The translations under genes and the position numbers were made by a program. Positions 49,862 to 58,144 of a stretch of 64,000 nt of DNA are shown here, piece after piece. The first letter of the stretch is position 1; every line of letters begins with the position of its first letter. Source of the stretch: Phascolarctobacterium_A succinatutens_B (GTDB lineage: Bacteria; Bacillota; Negativicutes; Acidaminococcales; Acidaminococcaceae); contig NZ_CAUDZA010000004.1 of assembly GCF_958453765.1 (NCBI RefSeq), positions 44,557 through 108,556 on the forward strand, written 5' to 3'. The notes under the pieces are model-generated. The model saw nothing but the letters and a program-made list of their open reading frames with translations. It was not told where the DNA came from and did no database searches.

Positions 49862-49890
49862 TTTGCTTAAGAGAATGATTGTGCTATAAT
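49862..49890 (+). promoter_or_regulatory. Promoter of the WYL-type regulator
   Basis: A perfect TATAAT (49885-49890) has an extended TG at 49882-49883. TTTGCT (49862-49867, 17-base spacing) or TTGCTT (49863-49868, 16) serves as the -35. Confidence 0.7.
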
Positions 49891-49953
49891 AAGCTTAAAG
49901 AGATTTTCTTACATCAGCCGCTTTGCAAATTTCATGGCAGGGAGGAACTAATA

Positions 49954-50925
49954 ATGACAGATTTACGCATCGCAAAGGATCGTTTGCTCTATATGTATTC
50001 GCGCCTGGTAGACGGCAAAATGCTCTACAAGAAGGAGGAAGCCCAACGCTTCGGCTGCTCCTTACGCTCTATTCAGCGCGACATAGAAGACCTGCGGTCC
50101 TTTTTACATGAGCAGAATGAAGCATCAGGCCTGGTGCAGGATTTGGTCTACAACCAGAAGCTCGGCGCTTACCAGCTTGTACCGCCCTCACGCAATCTGC
50201 TGTCCAACGAGGAGGTTTTCGCCACGCTCAAAATACTGCTGGAAAGCAGGGCCTTCACCAAAAATGAGCTTTACCCGATTATCGATAAGCTGATTGACTG
50301 CTGTATCCCTAAAACGGAGCAGCAGCGTGTGAGCGAGCTTATAGGCAACGAAAAGCTGCTTTATGTAGAACCGCAGCACAAGGACAAGTTCCTGAAGAAA
50401 ATGTGGGAGCTTAGCGGCGCTGTGCATGAGCATCTGGAAATAATCATCAACTACCGCCGTACCGACGGTGTGCTGGTGCAGCGCAGACTGCAACCCGTAG
50501 GCATCATGTTCTCCGAATTCTACTTTTATCTGGCAGGCTTCATTGTGCCCAAGGAAAAGGAGGAGCTCAAATTCGAGATAGAAAACGATCCCTTCCCGAC
50601 TATCTACCGCATCGACAGAATCAACAGCTTTAGCGTCACCGAAACGCATTTTGCCGTTCCGTATTCCAAACGCTTTGAGGAGGGCGAGTTCCGCAAGCGC
50701 ATCCAGTTTATGTACGGCGGCCATCTGCAGCGCCTGCGCTTCCTGTTTAAGGGTGGCAGCTACGAGTACATCCTTGACCGCCTGCCTACTGCAAAGGTAG
50801 TAGCGGAGAGCGAAAACGGCACACTTATCGAAGCGGAGGTTTTCGGCAAGGGTATTGATATCTGGCTTAAAAGCCAGGGCGAGCTGATTGAGGTTATTTC
50901 CAGACAGGAGATACCGGTAAATTAA
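49954..50925 (+). CDS. HTH/WYL-domain transcriptional regulator
   Basis: An N-terminal winged HTH (about 5-70, KKEEAQRFGCSLRSIQRDIE) is followed by a WYL-type ligand-sensing region (about 140-230, IIINYRRTDGVLVQRRLQPV and FYFYLAGFIVP) and a C-terminal WCX extension. WYL proteins often sense nucleic acids or nucleotides in stress and defence. It is 323 residues long from ATG 49954, set by GGGAGGAA at 49940-49947. It stands alone between its own promoter and a terminator; its targets are unknown. Confidence 0.85.
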   Translation: MTDLRIAKDRLLYMYSRLVDGKMLYKKEEAQRFGCSLRSIQRDIEDLRSFLHEQNEASGLVQDLVYNQKLGAYQLVPPSRNLLSNEEVFATLKILLESRAFTKNELYPIIDKLIDCCIPKTEQQRVSELIGNEKLLYVEPQHKDKFLKKMWELSGAVHEHLEIIINYRRTDGVLVQRRLQPVGIMFSEFYFYLAGFIVPKEKEELKFEIENDPFPTIYRIDRINSFSVTETHFAVPYSKRFEEGEFRKRIQFMYGGHLQRLRFLFKGGSYEYILDRLPTAKVVAESENGTLIEAEVFGKGIDIWLKSQGELIEVISRQEIPVN

Positions 50926-50978
50926 GTGCAAAATTCATTTTCGCAAAAAATATCTAAAAATTTCTCAAAAAATTTTTT

Positions 50979-51011
50979 AGGATAGCCAATCTCTGGCTAT
51001 CCTATTTTTTA
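50979..51011 (+). terminator. Terminator after the WYL regulator
   Basis: The perfect stem AGGATAGCCA/TGGCTATCCT is followed by ATTTTTT. The 180 bases between it and 51194 have a TATAAT at 51160-51165 and no other gene. Confidence 0.88.
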
Positions 51012-51193
51012 TAATAAGATTATGCTAAGGCATAACGCAAAAGCAATACTGATTGCCGGCACGTTTTTCAGGAATGCGCCTGTATTTACTTTGGCAAGCA
51101 GTATCAAGGCTGTCTTCGCACCTTTTTTTACATGAAGAAATGCCGGAAATACTGTAAGCTATAATCAGTAAAAAGTAGAGGAGTGGATGATAT

Positions 51194-51409
51194 ATGTATT
51201 GCGAAAAGTATGTAGAAATGGGCAGAAAAATACGTTATTACAGAATCATGCAGGAGCTGGGGCAGGGGATGCTCGCAGAGCAGATAGGCATTACTCCGCA
51301 GTATTTGAGCAAAATAGAGCACGGCAGCGCGCGCCCGAGTATGGACCTGGTATTCCGCATCGCCGATAAGCTGCAGGTGAAGGTGTCGCACCTGCTGGAG
51401 GCCTGCTGA
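51194..51409 (+). CDS. Small XRE-family transcriptional regulator
   Basis: This 71-residue protein is a single helix-turn-helix domain of the Cro/CI type (MLAEQIGITPQYLSKIEHGS, about 26-45; then RPSMDLVFRIADKLQVKV). GAGGAG lies at 51178-51183 before ATG 51194, and a TATAAT stands at 51160. It has no partner toxin. The next gene in the same direction is the BASS transporter 125 bases downstream, which has its own likely promoter. Confidence 0.85.
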   Translation: MYCEKYVEMGRKIRYYRIMQELGQGMLAEQIGITPQYLSKIEHGSARPSMDLVFRIADKLQVKVSHLLEAC

Positions 51410-51534
51410 TACTTTAAGCCGGGCATAGATTTTTCCTCCTTTTTGTGGTACAATACCCATGTAATTGCTTCTGCTCGAGGCAATTAACAGCGTGACTGCC
51501 CCAGGGCAGCATACATGTAAGGAGGCAATTTAAT

Positions 51535-52530
51535 ATGAACGAGCAAAACAGCGTTTTAAACATCATTGGCAAGGTAAGCGGATTGTTATCCAAGTACATC
51601 GCCGTCGTGATTTTAATCACCTCTGCGATTGCCTTTACCCATCCGCAGGAATTCATGTGGATTCCGCAGTACACAGCTCTCTTCCTGGGCACGGCAATGT
51701 TCGGAATGGGTCTGACCATCAAGCGCGAGGACTTCCAAATCGTCTTTTCCCGACCTAAGGAGGTTATTTCCGGCTGTATCCTGCAATACACCATCATGCC
51801 CCTGGCAGCCTATTTTCTGGCTGTAGTGATGAATCTTGATACTGATATCGCTCTGGGCGTTATCCTCGTAGGCTGCTGCCCCGGCGGTACTGCCAGTAAC
51901 GTTATTGCCTACATCGCTAAGGGTGACGTTCCCTTATCCGTTGGCATGACCATCACTTCGACTCTGATTGCACCGCTAGTAACACCTGTGCTGGTGTACA
52001 TGCTGGCAGGTTCCTGGGTTGAGGTAAGCTTTATGGCTATGGTACTTTCCGTAGTGAAGATTGTGCTGCTGCCTGTGCTTGCAGGTATCATCTTAAACAG
52101 CCTTTTCCACGAAACCATCGTCAAGCTGGGCGGTATTCTGCCGCTGGTTTCCGTTGTAGCGATTGTAACCATTATCGATGGTATCGTTGCTGTAAACGCT
52201 GCTAAGCTGATGAGCTGCGGTCTGATCGTAATGCTGGCAGTTGTCCTGCACAACGGCATCGGTATGGCACTGGGCCTGGGCATGGCGCGTCTGATGAAGG
52301 TATCCTACGCTAAGGAAACTTCTATTGCTATCGAGGTTGCTATGCAAAACAGCGGTCTGGCGCTTGCACTGGCAACCGCAAACTTCGCTGCTAACCCGCT
52401 GGCTACGCTTCCGGGCGCTATCTTCAGCGTATGGCATAACGTTTCCGGTTCTATTTTCGCCAGCTGCCGCATCAAAGAGGTGGAAGAAAAGCAAAAGCTG
52501 GAGCTGAAGGAGCACGCAATAGCAAAATAA
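51535..52530 (+). CDS. Bile acid:sodium symporter (BASS) family transporter
   Basis: The protein is an integral membrane carrier with about nine to ten hydrophobic helices in 331 residues. The family signature LVGCCPGGTASNVIAYIAKG lies near residue 105. Characterised bacterial BASS members move bile acids, pantoate/ketopantoate or other organic acids with sodium; the substrate here cannot be read from sequence. AAGGAGG lies 11 bases before ATG 51535. The leader holds a TACAAT -10 at about 51449 and a small hairpin (AATTGC/GCAATT). Confidence 0.88.
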   Translation: MNEQNSVLNIIGKVSGLLSKYIAVVILITSAIAFTHPQEFMWIPQYTALFLGTAMFGMGLTIKREDFQIVFSRPKEVISGCILQYTIMPLAAYFLAVVMNLDTDIALGVILVGCCPGGTASNVIAYIAKGDVPLSVGMTITSTLIAPLVTPVLVYMLAGSWVEVSFMAMVLSVVKIVLLPVLAGIILNSLFHETIVKLGGILPLVSVVAIVTIIDGIVAVNAAKLMSCGLIVMLAVVLHNGIGMALGLGMARLMKVSYAKETSIAIEVAMQNSGLALALATANFAANPLATLPGAIFSVWHNVSGSIFASCRIKEVEEKQKLELKEHAIAK

Positions 52531-52542
52531 GTATAAACACTA

Positions 52543-52572
52543 AAGGCACTACTGTGAGCGCAGTAGTGCCTT
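52543..52572 (+). terminator. Hairpin terminator after the BASS gene
   Basis: The perfect 12-bp stem AAGGCACTACTG/CAGTAGTGCCTT is followed by AATTATTT; the T-run is weak. Confidence 0.65.
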
Positions 52573-52609
52573 AATTATTTGTATAGCGTAGTGCAGGGGA
52601 GCCTACATA

Positions 52610-52873
52610 TTATTTTTTGCTTTTATTATCCAAACCGAAGAGCATTTCCATAGGCTGCTCCGGCGCTTCCTTAACCGTTGCGCCTGTGCTGAAGCCCGGC
52701 ATTTCCGCCTTGGTCAGCTCAATTTTGCCGTATTGGCGCTCGTAATCATCAATAACCCATTTTAAAATCTGTTCGATTTCCTTATTGACCGAACGACCAT
52801 TTATCTTTGCCAAATGCTTCATCTTATTCATAATAATAGGATGAATGCGCAGTGTAAAGCGTGCTTCTTCCAT
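52610..52873 (-). CDS. Ribbon-helix-helix (Arc-like) DNA-binding protein
   Basis: The N-terminal RHH motif (EARFTLRIHPIIMNKMKHLA, then KINGRSVNKEIEQILKWVI, about 3-42) is typical of Arc/MetJ-type regulators and antitoxins. The rest is a charged tail without a known domain. It is 87 residues long; GGAGGGAG precedes ATG 52873. No toxin gene is adjacent, so it is probably a solitary regulator. Confidence 0.78.
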   Translation of the reverse strand: MEEARFTLRIHPIIMNKMKHLAKINGRSVNKEIEQILKWVIDDYERQYGKIELTKAEMPGFSTGATVKEAPEQPMEMLFGLDNKSKK

Positions 52874-53048
52874 GAATACTCCCTCCAGATTCTGACTATT
52901 CTACTAATTATTATAGGCAAGAACATCGCTTTTGGCAAGGAGATAATCTTTTTTAGCAACAGCTAACTGTTTTTACAAGAATTTCAGACAATAGATATGC
53001 AAATATGTTATAATAAATACCATAGTGTAAATTTTTTAGGAGGCAACA

Positions 53049-55970
53049 ATGACTTTAGCAATAAATGCCGTATACCACGGCTTTAAGGTTTTACAAGCAC
53101 AATTTGTAGATGAAATCAGCTCTCAGGCTTATATCATGGAGCATATCAAAAGCGGCGCACGCCTTTTGTACCTTGCTAACGATGACGATAACAAGGTTTT
53201 TTCTATTTCCTTCAGAACTCCGCCTGCAGATGATACAGGTGTGGCACATATTCTGGAGCATTCCTCTCTTTGCGGCTCACGCAAATATCCCTTAAAGGAG
53301 CCCTTCGTGGATCTCGTCAAGGGCTCTCTGAACACCTTTTTGAACGCTATGACCTTCTCGGATAAGACCATGTATCCCGTTGCCAGTCGCAACGATAAGG
53401 ATTTCCATAACCTGATGGACGTATATCTGGACGCTGTATTCTATCCGTCCTTCTACCAAAACAAATACACCCTGCGTCAGGAGGGCTGGCACTATAATCT
53501 GGACAGCCTCGACGGCGAGCTGAGCTACAACGGCGTTGTTTATAACGAGATGAAGGGCGTATATTCTTCGCCGGACGCTTATCTGGAAAACGAAGCGCTG
53601 AAGGCTTTGTTCCCCGATAACTGTTACCGCTTTGAATCCGGCGGCTATCCGGACGCTATTCCGCAGCTGACTCAGGAAAAATTCGAGCAGTTCCACAAAA
53701 CCTATTACAGCCCGGAAAACAGCTATATCTATTTATACGGCGATATGAATATCGACGCTACCTTGGAATATCTCGACAGCGAATATCTGAGCAGCTTCGA
53801 GAAAACCGGTACTGTTGATTCCGCCATCGCAGAACAGCAGTCCTTGCCGCGTACTGCGGATATCGAAGCTTTTTATCCGGTTGGGGCAGAGGAGGACTGC
53901 ACTGCCAAAACATATCACGAGCTTTCTATCGTAACAGGCAAGGCAACCGACCTGCAGACCAGCATGGCTCTGAGCCTGCTGAAAAGCACCCTGCTGGACA
54001 GCGAATCCTCCGCACTGCGCCGTGCACTGATGGATGCAGGCGTAGGCCAGATTATCAACGGCGGCTATACCTCCAGCATGTATCAGCCGGTATTCTCTAT
54101 ACGTGCCAGCGGCAGTGAGAAGGAGCTGCGTGATAAATTTATCAGCGTTATCTATAAAACACTGCAGGACATCACCATCAACGGCATTGACAAAAAGCTG
54201 TTAGAGGCCAACATCAACTCCATGGAATTCAAGCTGCGTGAAGCAGATTTCGGCGGCTATCCCAAGGGACTGATTCTGGGCATCGGCGTTATGGATAACT
54301 GGCTGTATGACGGCAATCCGATTGAGGGCCTCTGTTACAACAAATATCTGGCAGCTCTGCGCGAGGGTCTGAAAACCAACTATTACGAAAGCATTATTGA
54401 AAACTATCTGCTGGACAACACCCATAAGGTGCTGGTAACCCTGCTGCCGCAGCCCGGCAAGGAGGAAGCAGACCAGGAAGCCGCTGCTGCCAAGATGAGC
54501 GCTATCAAGGCACAGATGAGCCAGGAGGAGCTGCAGCAGCATATCGACGAATGCGCCGAGCTGCACCGTCTGCAGGCTACTCCCGACAGTGAGGAAGCAC
54601 GCGCAACCATCCCTGTACTGAAGCGCAGCGACATCAGGCAGGAGGTAGAGAAGATTGAAACGCAGGAGGAAGAGCTGGGCGCAAGCCATTTGCTGTATCT
54701 TCCGCGCAACACTAATAAAATTGCTTATACCAGCTTCTATTTTGATATTACCGATATGAAAGCCGAAAAGCTGCCTCTGTGCTATCTGCTCACAGATATC
54801 ATGGGCAAGTTCAACACCGAGCGCTACAGCTATCAGGAGCTGGCAACCAACGCCATAATGTATACCGGTGGCATTGCGTTCGCTGTACGCGCCTTCACCG
54901 AAGCAGAATCTACGGATGATTATAAAATTTACTTCTCCACCAAAGGCAAATGCCTCACCGATAACCTGCCGAAAATGCTGGATATCCTGCAGGCCATTGC
55001 TTTGGAAAGCAAGATGAACGATCTGGAGCGCTTCCGCGAGCTGGTATCCGAGCTGAAAACCGATTGGGATGACAATTTCTTCAACCGCGGTCAGACCGTT
55101 GCTATCACCAGACTGTTCTCCTATTGCTCTGCCGGCGCACGCGTCAACGAGCAGGATGAATTCAGCTATTACCAGTTCCTCAAAAAGCTGACCGATAACT
55201 TCGACGAGCTGGCACCGCAGGTACTGGAGCAGTTGCGCCTGTTAATCAAACGCTTCTTCCAGAAGAACCGTTTCCTGCTCAGCTATAGCTGTGACATGAA
55301 GGAGCAGGCAACAGTAAGACAACAGTGCCTTGATTTCATCAGCAAGCTGTCTGAGGCAGAAGCAGGGGAGAAGGCTGAAATTCTGCCCGTAGGCACCGTT
55401 AACGAGGCTATTGCTACCGCAGGTAAGGTACAATACGTTGCTGCAGGCGGCAACTTTGCTAAGCACGGTCACAAATACGTGGGCGCGATGGCTGTACTGG
55501 AAACCATTCTGAGCTATGAATATCTCTGGACCAAAATCCGTATTCAGGGCGGCGCTTACGGTGTTACCGCACGCTTTGAGCTTAACGGCGTAGGCGTGTT
55601 TGCATCCTACCGCGACCCGCAGCTGCCGAAAACTCTGGAGGCTTACCAAGGTCTGGCAGAATGGCTGAGAAACGAAGAATTCCCCGAACGCGAGCTGAAC
55701 AAGTATGTTATCGGTACCATCAGCACGATGGATAAGCCCCTGACCAACAGCATGCGTCTTGACAAGGCAACCGCGCAATATCTGAAGCACGTTCCCGTTG
55801 AGCTGCGCCAGCGCATCCGCAGCGAAATCCTTAATGTAAGCAATGCAGACCTGCAGGCACTGGCTAAGGTAGTAGAGGACATGCTCAGCGACGGCCTGAT
55901 CTGCGTAGTCGGCGGCAAGCAGCCTATTGAAGCCAATAAATCTTTGTTCAACAATATCATCAACGCGTAA
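53049..55970 (+). CDS. M16C zinc metallopeptidase (presequence-protease-like)
   Basis: This is an insulinase-superfamily peptidase of 973 residues. The inverted zinc motif is AHILEHSSLCGS (HxxEH, about 58-69), with the downstream Glu in YNGVVYNEMKGVYSSPD (about 157-173). The four-domain M16C layout includes a helical hinge near 475-520 and a C-terminal inactive half with IRIQGGAYGV. It probably degrades short peptides in the cytosol; no signal peptide is seen. AGGAGGC precedes ATG 53049. Confidence 0.93.
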   Translation: MTLAINAVYHGFKVLQAQFVDEISSQAYIMEHIKSGARLLYLANDDDNKVFSISFRTPPADDTGVAHILEHSSLCGSRKYPLKEPFVDLVKGSLNTFLNAMTFSDKTMYPVASRNDKDFHNLMDVYLDAVFYPSFYQNKYTLRQEGWHYNLDSLDGELSYNGVVYNEMKGVYSSPDAYLENEALKALFPDNCYRFESGGYPDAIPQLTQEKFEQFHKTYYSPENSYIYLYGDMNIDATLEYLDSEYLSSFEKTGTVDSAIAEQQSLPRTADIEAFYPVGAEEDCTAKTYHELSIVTGKATDLQTSMALSLLKSTLLDSESSALRRALMDAGVGQIINGGYTSSMYQPVFSIRASGSEKELRDKFISVIYKTLQDITINGIDKKLLEANINSMEFKLREADFGGYPKGLILGIGVMDNWLYDGNPIEGLCYNKYLAALREGLKTNYYESIIENYLLDNTHKVLVTLLPQPGKEEADQEAAAAKMSAIKAQMSQEELQQHIDECAELHRLQATPDSEEARATIPVLKRSDIRQEVEKIETQEEELGASHLLYLPRNTNKIAYTSFYFDITDMKAEKLPLCYLLTDIMGKFNTERYSYQELATNAIMYTGGIAFAVRAFTEAESTDDYKIYFSTKGKCLTDNLPKMLDILQAIALESKMNDLERFRELVSELKTDWDDNFFNRGQTVAITRLFSYCSAGARVNEQDEFSYYQFLKKLTDNFDELAPQVLEQLRLLIKRFFQKNRFLLSYSCDMKEQATVRQQCLDFISKLSEAEAGEKAEILPVGTVNEAIATAGKVQYVAAGGNFAKHGHKYVGAMAVLETILSYEYLWTKIRIQGGAYGVTARFELNGVGVFASYRDPQLPKTLEAYQGLAEWLRNEEFPERELNKYVIGTISTMDKPLTNSMRLDKATAQYLKHVPVELRQRIRSEILNVSNADLQALAKVVEDMLSDGLICVVGGKQPIEANKSLFNNIINA

Positions 55971-56005
55971 ATCTGTACGCTGTTAAGCTTACACCAAAGC
56001 TAAGA

Positions 56006-56042
56006 AAAACCCGTGACCTCCAAAGGAAGTCACGGGTTTTGT
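56006..56042 (+). terminator. Terminator after the M16C peptidase gene
   Basis: AAAACCCGTGAC pairs with GTCACGGGTTTT, with TCC/GGA inside. It can also serve the minus-strand macro gene that ends at 56065. Confidence 0.85.
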
Positions 56043-56064
56043 CGTACATAAAAGTGCTATAAGG

Positions 56065-57000
56065 TTAATCTAACTCGCCGTTCTGCGCCTTTTTAACAAG
56101 CTTCTGATAAGCGTTATAAACGCCGCTGTTGAAGCAGGTAAGCACAACGCTCATGCCATAGTCGGCGTTGGCATTAATCCATTCGGTGCAGGTCAAAAGA
56201 GCGATACGGGCAGCCTCGTCCACAGGATAAGCATAAGCACCGGTAGAAATCGCCGGGAAAGCAATGCTGTGCAGATGATGCTTGCGCGCCAGGTCCAGGC
56301 TGTTCTTGTAGCAGTCGGCCAGCTCCAGTCTTTGTTCAACCTTACCATTATAAATTGGTCCTACAGTATGAATAATGTAGCTTGCAGGCAGGTTATAGCC
56401 ATAGGTAATCTTTGCCGCACCGGTTGTGCAGCCGTCTAAGGTTTTGCATTCCTCCAAAAGCTGCGGTCCTGCAGTGCGGTGGATAGCACCATCAACGCCA
56501 CCGCCACCTAAAAGCGTACTGTTGGCAGCATTAACAATCGCGTCGCAGTCCAACGTAGTTATATCACCGCGCCAAACAGAAATAGCGTTCTGCTGCTTGT
56601 TCTTCTTGGCATCGGCCAGCAGTTCCTTGATCATCCGGTTTTGAATATTGAAGGGAGCAGGGGAAGCAGGGTTAAAGATAATGCCGGCAATGCCGTCCAT
56701 TTGCAGGATAGCTTCAAAGTAGTTGACTAAAGGACGGCTGATAACGTTGCAAGGCTCGCCCTGCTCGTAGGCCTCTTTGCTGCTGTAAGCAGTCATATAT
56801 TCCAAGCCGCTGTCCGTAGTCTGCGTCTGCAGCAGCAGCTGGCCCTCCGGCGCATCGGCAGCAGTAGGAATGAGCACCTCTGCACCTTCCTGCAGCATTA
56901 CGCTGACTGCATGCAGCAGCTTCACCAGATTAGCTTCGCTCTGGTCCGCAGCAAAGAATTGCTGGGCGTTCATGATAATATCAGTAGATGGATGTAACAT
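56065..57000 (-). CDS. SseB-like plus macro-domain fusion protein
   Basis: Residues about 1-125 resemble the SseB N-terminal domain (AVSVMLQEGAEVLIPTAADA, then SKEAYEQGEP). Residues about 140-305 are a macro domain with the full ADP-ribose-binding set: WRGDITTLDCDAIVNAANS, LLGGGGVDGAIHRTAG, YIIHTVGPIY and FPAISTGAYAYPVDEAA. The GGGGVDGAIH loop fits the MacroD type, which removes ADP-ribose from acidic residues or deacetylates O-acetyl-ADP-ribose. AAGGAG touches ATG 57009, so ATG 57000 (311 residues) is preferred. It lies downstream of lexA but behind a terminator. Confidence 0.88.
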   Translation of the reverse strand: MLHPSTDIIMNAQQFFAADQSEANLVKLLHAVSVMLQEGAEVLIPTAADAPEGQLLLQTQTTDSGLEYMTAYSSKEAYEQGEPCNVISRPLVNYFEAILQMDGIAGIIFNPASPAPFNIQNRMIKELLADAKKNKQQNAISVWRGDITTLDCDAIVNAANSTLLGGGGVDGAIHRTAGPQLLEECKTLDGCTTGAAKITYGYNLPASYIIHTVGPIYNGKVEQRLELADCYKNSLDLARKHHLHSIAFPAISTGAYAYPVDEAARIALLTCTEWINANADYGMSVVLTCFNSGVYNAYQKLVKKAQNGELD

Positions 57001-57056
57001 ATGCGTCATCTCCTTGTAAAAATCGTTTACATACATTCATAACTATAATATATAAC

Positions 57057-57088
57057 AAAAAAACAGCTCTGTAAAGAGCTGTTTTTTG
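57057..57088. terminator. Bidirectional terminator between lexA and the macro gene
   Basis: AAAAACAGCTCT/AGAGCTGTTTTT around a GTAA loop has A-run and T-run on both sides, so it works in either direction. It separates lexA from the macro gene. Confidence 0.85.
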
Positions 57089-57138
57089 TATTTGACGCTA
57101 AAGTGACATCATTTTACATGCATTTTACAGTCAGGTTA

Positions 57139-57804
57139 TTAGAGCATACGGAATACAGAAATAACCTTACCAAGCACCTTAATGTTGTCAGAACCTACAA
57201 TAGGCTCATACTTATCGTTTTCTGGCTGCAGGCGCACACTGCGCAGCTCGCGGAAGTAACGCTTAACGGTAGTTTCCTCGCCGTCAATCAGGGCAACAAC
57301 AATATCGCCGTTATTAGCAAAATTCTGCTTACGTGCAATAATGTAGTCATGATCCAGAATACCTGCGTTAATCATGCTGTCACCGCATACGGAAAGCATG
57401 AAAACATCATCGTCGCAGCCAATCAGGTCACGAGGAATAGGATAGGTCTCTTCGATGTTCTCGACAGCAAGAATAGGAACACCTGCAGTAACCTTACCAA
57501 CCAGCGGTACCGGAACAAGGAGCTTGTTTCTCCAGGCATCGCTTTCGCTCATCAGCTCCAGAGCACGCGGCTTAGCAGCATCACGCTGAATGAAGCCATA
57601 CTCCTGCAGCTTCTTCAGATGATTATGCACGCTGGCACTGGATGATAAACCTACTGCTGCACCGATTTCGCGTACAGCAGGCGGATAGCCCTTATGATTA
57701 ATAAAAGTACGGACGAATTTCAAAATGTTACGTTGGCGTTCAGACAACATATCTTCGGTATAGTTGCCATCAAAGTCCGGCGGGAGTGCTTTTCTTCTTC
57801 CCAT
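57139..57804 (-). CDS. lexA: SOS repressor LexA
   Basis: LexA represses DNA-damage genes and cleaves itself when RecA is activated. The N-terminal winged HTH (about 17-80, GYPPAVREIGAAVGLSSSAS) is followed by the S24 peptidase domain. The cleavage site is Ala107-Gly108 (KVTAGVPI), catalytic Ser143 is in CGDSMINAG and Lys181 is in ETTVKRYF. GGAGGG at 57811-57816 sets ATG 57804, giving 221 residues. The upstream region shows no GAAC-type SOS box that I can recognise; GTTTATAGTTAAC before the start is a possible operator. Confidence 0.96.
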   Translation of the reverse strand: MGRRKALPPDFDGNYTEDMLSERQRNILKFVRTFINHKGYPPAVREIGAAVGLSSSASVHNHLKKLQEYGFIQRDAAKPRALELMSESDAWRNKLLVPVPLVGKVTAGVPILAVENIEETYPIPRDLIGCDDDVFMLSVCGDSMINAGILDHDYIIARKQNFANNGDIVVALIDGEETTVKRYFRELRSVRLQPENDKYEPIVGSDNIKVLGKVISVFRML

Positions 57805-57846
57805 TTTAGACCCTCCAATCATGTGTTTATAGTTAACCTTATACAA

Positions 57847-57875
57847 ATTATAACAGATAAAAGTAATTTCGTCAA
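57847..57875 (-). promoter_or_regulatory. Promoter of lexA
   Basis: On the minus strand, TTGACG (57870-57875) and a perfect TATAAT (57847-57852) are 17 bases apart. The leader to ATG 57804 is about 40 bases. Confidence 0.75.
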
Positions 57876-58144
57876 ACAGCAGTGCGCACAGTGGCTAATT
57901 TAACATAAAAAATGCTAAAAACTTCTCAAAACCTCCGGGGGAGGAGCAAAAAGCGAAGAATTCTCATAATCTGACGCTTTTCTCAGCATTTTCCTCAGTC
58001 GGGAAATAAACATGTCTATAATGCTGCCTTTTTACCACAAAGACTGCAAAATAATATTTTACGTCCGATAATGTATATTATGTTAAATTTTCCTTTTCTC
58101 AGGCGTGAGATTTTCATGCACTGCAATTCATTGCACTTGTGTAG
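57876..58144. other. Gene-free AT-rich gap
   Basis: No gene is seen on either strand. There is a small hairpin CCTCC/GGAGG at about 57932 and a palindrome TGCAATTCATTGCA near 58120. The 3' end of the secreted-protein gene (58145) has no convincing terminator here. Confidence 0.4.
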
